Positions 28,215 through 29,184 of a stretch of DNA of 29,184 nt are shown here, piece after piece. Source of the stretch: a virus. The notes beneath the pieces are model-generated. The model did not search any database, was not told the DNA's origin, and was given only the letters and a program-made list of their open reading frames with translations. The DNA lies in IMG/VR virus record IMGVR_UViG_3300035698_018036, positions 1-29,184 of that record. One strand, given 5' to 3'. A program made the position numbers and the translations under genes. The first letter of the stretch is position 1; the number at the start of each line of letters is the position of its first letter.

Positions 28215-29184
28215 TGAAGATGATTAAACAAAACTCAACATCTTTTAGGCAAATTAGAGACAACGTTATCGAATATTTATCTGGTCTTGACAATTGGGAA
28301 GAGATAAAAGACAACCTGCCTGCATCTAACTTGACATTAATAACTGATATTGTTGCTGGCTTTGGCTCATTTTTGATTTATAAAAACAATCAACTAGCCA
28401 ATGAAACGTATTTATCGACAGCTAAAAACAAATTTTCGGTTTGGGAAATTGCTCGAACTTTTGGTTATGAAATTAAAAGATACACTGCACCTTCAATAAA
28501 ACTTAAATATAATGGCATACCAACTTTGTTAATTCACTCAGGAGAAATTCTTGGTAAATATCTTCAGTATGACTTGATTTATTTTGGAGCAGATAAATAC
28601 CTTGAAAAACTTGATACTATTGATGTAAAAATTGGCGAAGTTAATAGAGAATTATTAGATGTTATATATGATGGAGATTCTTTAAAGTACACGGTGTCTC
28701 CTAGCGTTCTTGAGTCGATAGATAACGATTGCATTTCACTTTACGTTGATGATGTTATTTTAAACATATCAAAAAAGATAGAAGATTATGTAGTTCAAGG
28801 TAAAGTAGTTGATTACAGTTATACGCCTTTTTCAACTGAGATTATTATTTCGGACACTAAATTTAGCTACGGAACTCCTATAGATATTTTGTCAAAATTA
28901 GAAGTTTTATACATTGAAACTGACGGAAAAATAGATTCTTTAGATACTCGGAAAGCAACATCACTTTTGACTGACTTTGTGGCTTTATCAGTCAATCATT
29001 TGGGATCGAATGGACAAGACATTGATCAAATAAGAAATTTAGCACCCCTATTTTATTCAACTCAAAGACGAATGGTTACTAAATCAGACTATAAGTACGT
29101 AGCTGAAACGCACCAATACATTAAATCTGCATCAGCAATTAGAGACGATGGCAGAAATAAAACAATTACGCTTAGCTTGCAACC
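28214..29184 (+). CDS. gp6/gpJ-like baseplate wedge protein, 3' end outside window
   Basis: Open from ATG 28214 to the right edge: 323 codons and no stop. The region near 29040-29140 (APLFYSTQRRMVTKSDYKYVAE) is the gp6/J-type signature ((P)..F.TQ.R.VT..DY), which is central to this wedge family. The earlier part (LPASNLTLITDIVAGFGSFL, YLSTAKNKFSVWEIARTFGY) also fits the family's N-terminal helical domain. Wedge proteins of this kind form the ring that triggers sheath contraction. The neighbour order gp25-like then J-like is the same as in P2 (W-J) and many others. Confidence 0.85.
   Translation, partial: MKMIKQNSTSFRQIRDNVIEYLSGLDNWEEIKDNLPASNLTLITDIVAGFGSFLIYKNNQLANETYLSTAKNKFSVWEIARTFGYEIKRYTAPSIKLKYNGIPTLLIHSGEILGKYLQYDLIYFGADKYLEKLDTIDVKIGEVNRELLDVIYDGDSLKYTVSPSVLESIDNDCISLYVDDVILNISKKIEDYVVQGKVVDYSYTPFSTEIIISDTKFSYGTPIDILSKLEVLYIETDGKIDSLDTRKATSLLTDFVALSVNHLGSNGQDIDQIRNLAPLFYSTQRRMVTKSDYKYVAETHQYIKSASAIRDDGRNKTITLSLQ

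Overview
The window is a continuous stretch of the late (structural) region of an AT-rich tailed phage with a contractile tail (myovirus morphology). Every gene is on the + strand. Packing is tight: stops and starts often overlap (ATGA, TAATG) and the largest gap is about 90 bases. A sheath gene, tube genes, a PAAR tip and gp25/gp6/gp53-like baseplate wedge genes identify the tail type. Low GC, good Shine-Dalgarno sites, a PAAR spike and a muralytic domain suggest a Gram-negative, possibly marine gammaproteobacterial host. That host assignment is inference. I see no integrase, repressor, tRNA, IS element or CRISPR array.

Layout. (1) 1-2630, adsorption and accessory genes: the 3' part of a tail-fibre gene with BspA-like repeats, two paralogous small genes flanking a small hendecad-repeat gene, and a stand-alone HhH protein resembling the 8-kDa domain of family X polymerases. 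(2) 2719-9908, packaging and capsid: HTH small-terminase candidate, unknown gene, large terminase, portal, small unknown gene, prohead protease fused to scaffold with a probable nested scaffold start, major capsid protein. (3) 9969-13397, head completion and neck: a SWIM-type zinc protein, a basic protein and several connector candidates. (4) 13427-18113, tail shaft: long sheath protein, two tube-like proteins and a tail-assembly chaperone. (5) 18130-29184, tape measure with an embedded peptidoglycan hydrolase domain, then hub, OB-fold, large unknown, spike, PAAR and wedge genes. The gp6/J-like wedge gene runs off the right end.

Three signals stand out. First, the chaperone gene ends at CGG GGG TAT CCC TAA C, almost a copy of the autoregulatory +1 frameshift site of bacterial prfB (release factor 2). 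A 44-codon open frame without ATG lies exactly in the +1 frame behind it. Second, the 7-mer GGGGGCG occurs ten times in this AT-rich window, independent of reading frame, and its orientation strictly alternates (+,-,+,-...) from 4371 to 28008. I know of no description of this. Third, the high-copy genes (capsid, sheath, tube) are each followed by a stem-loop, one of them a clear intrinsic terminator, which suggests that expression ratios are set by hairpins inside the operon.

Compared with T4, the functions of gp5 are distributed: OB fold, beta-helix spike and PAAR tip are separate genes, the lytic domain sits in the tape measure, and a 626-residue protein of unknown function lies between the OB-fold and spike genes.
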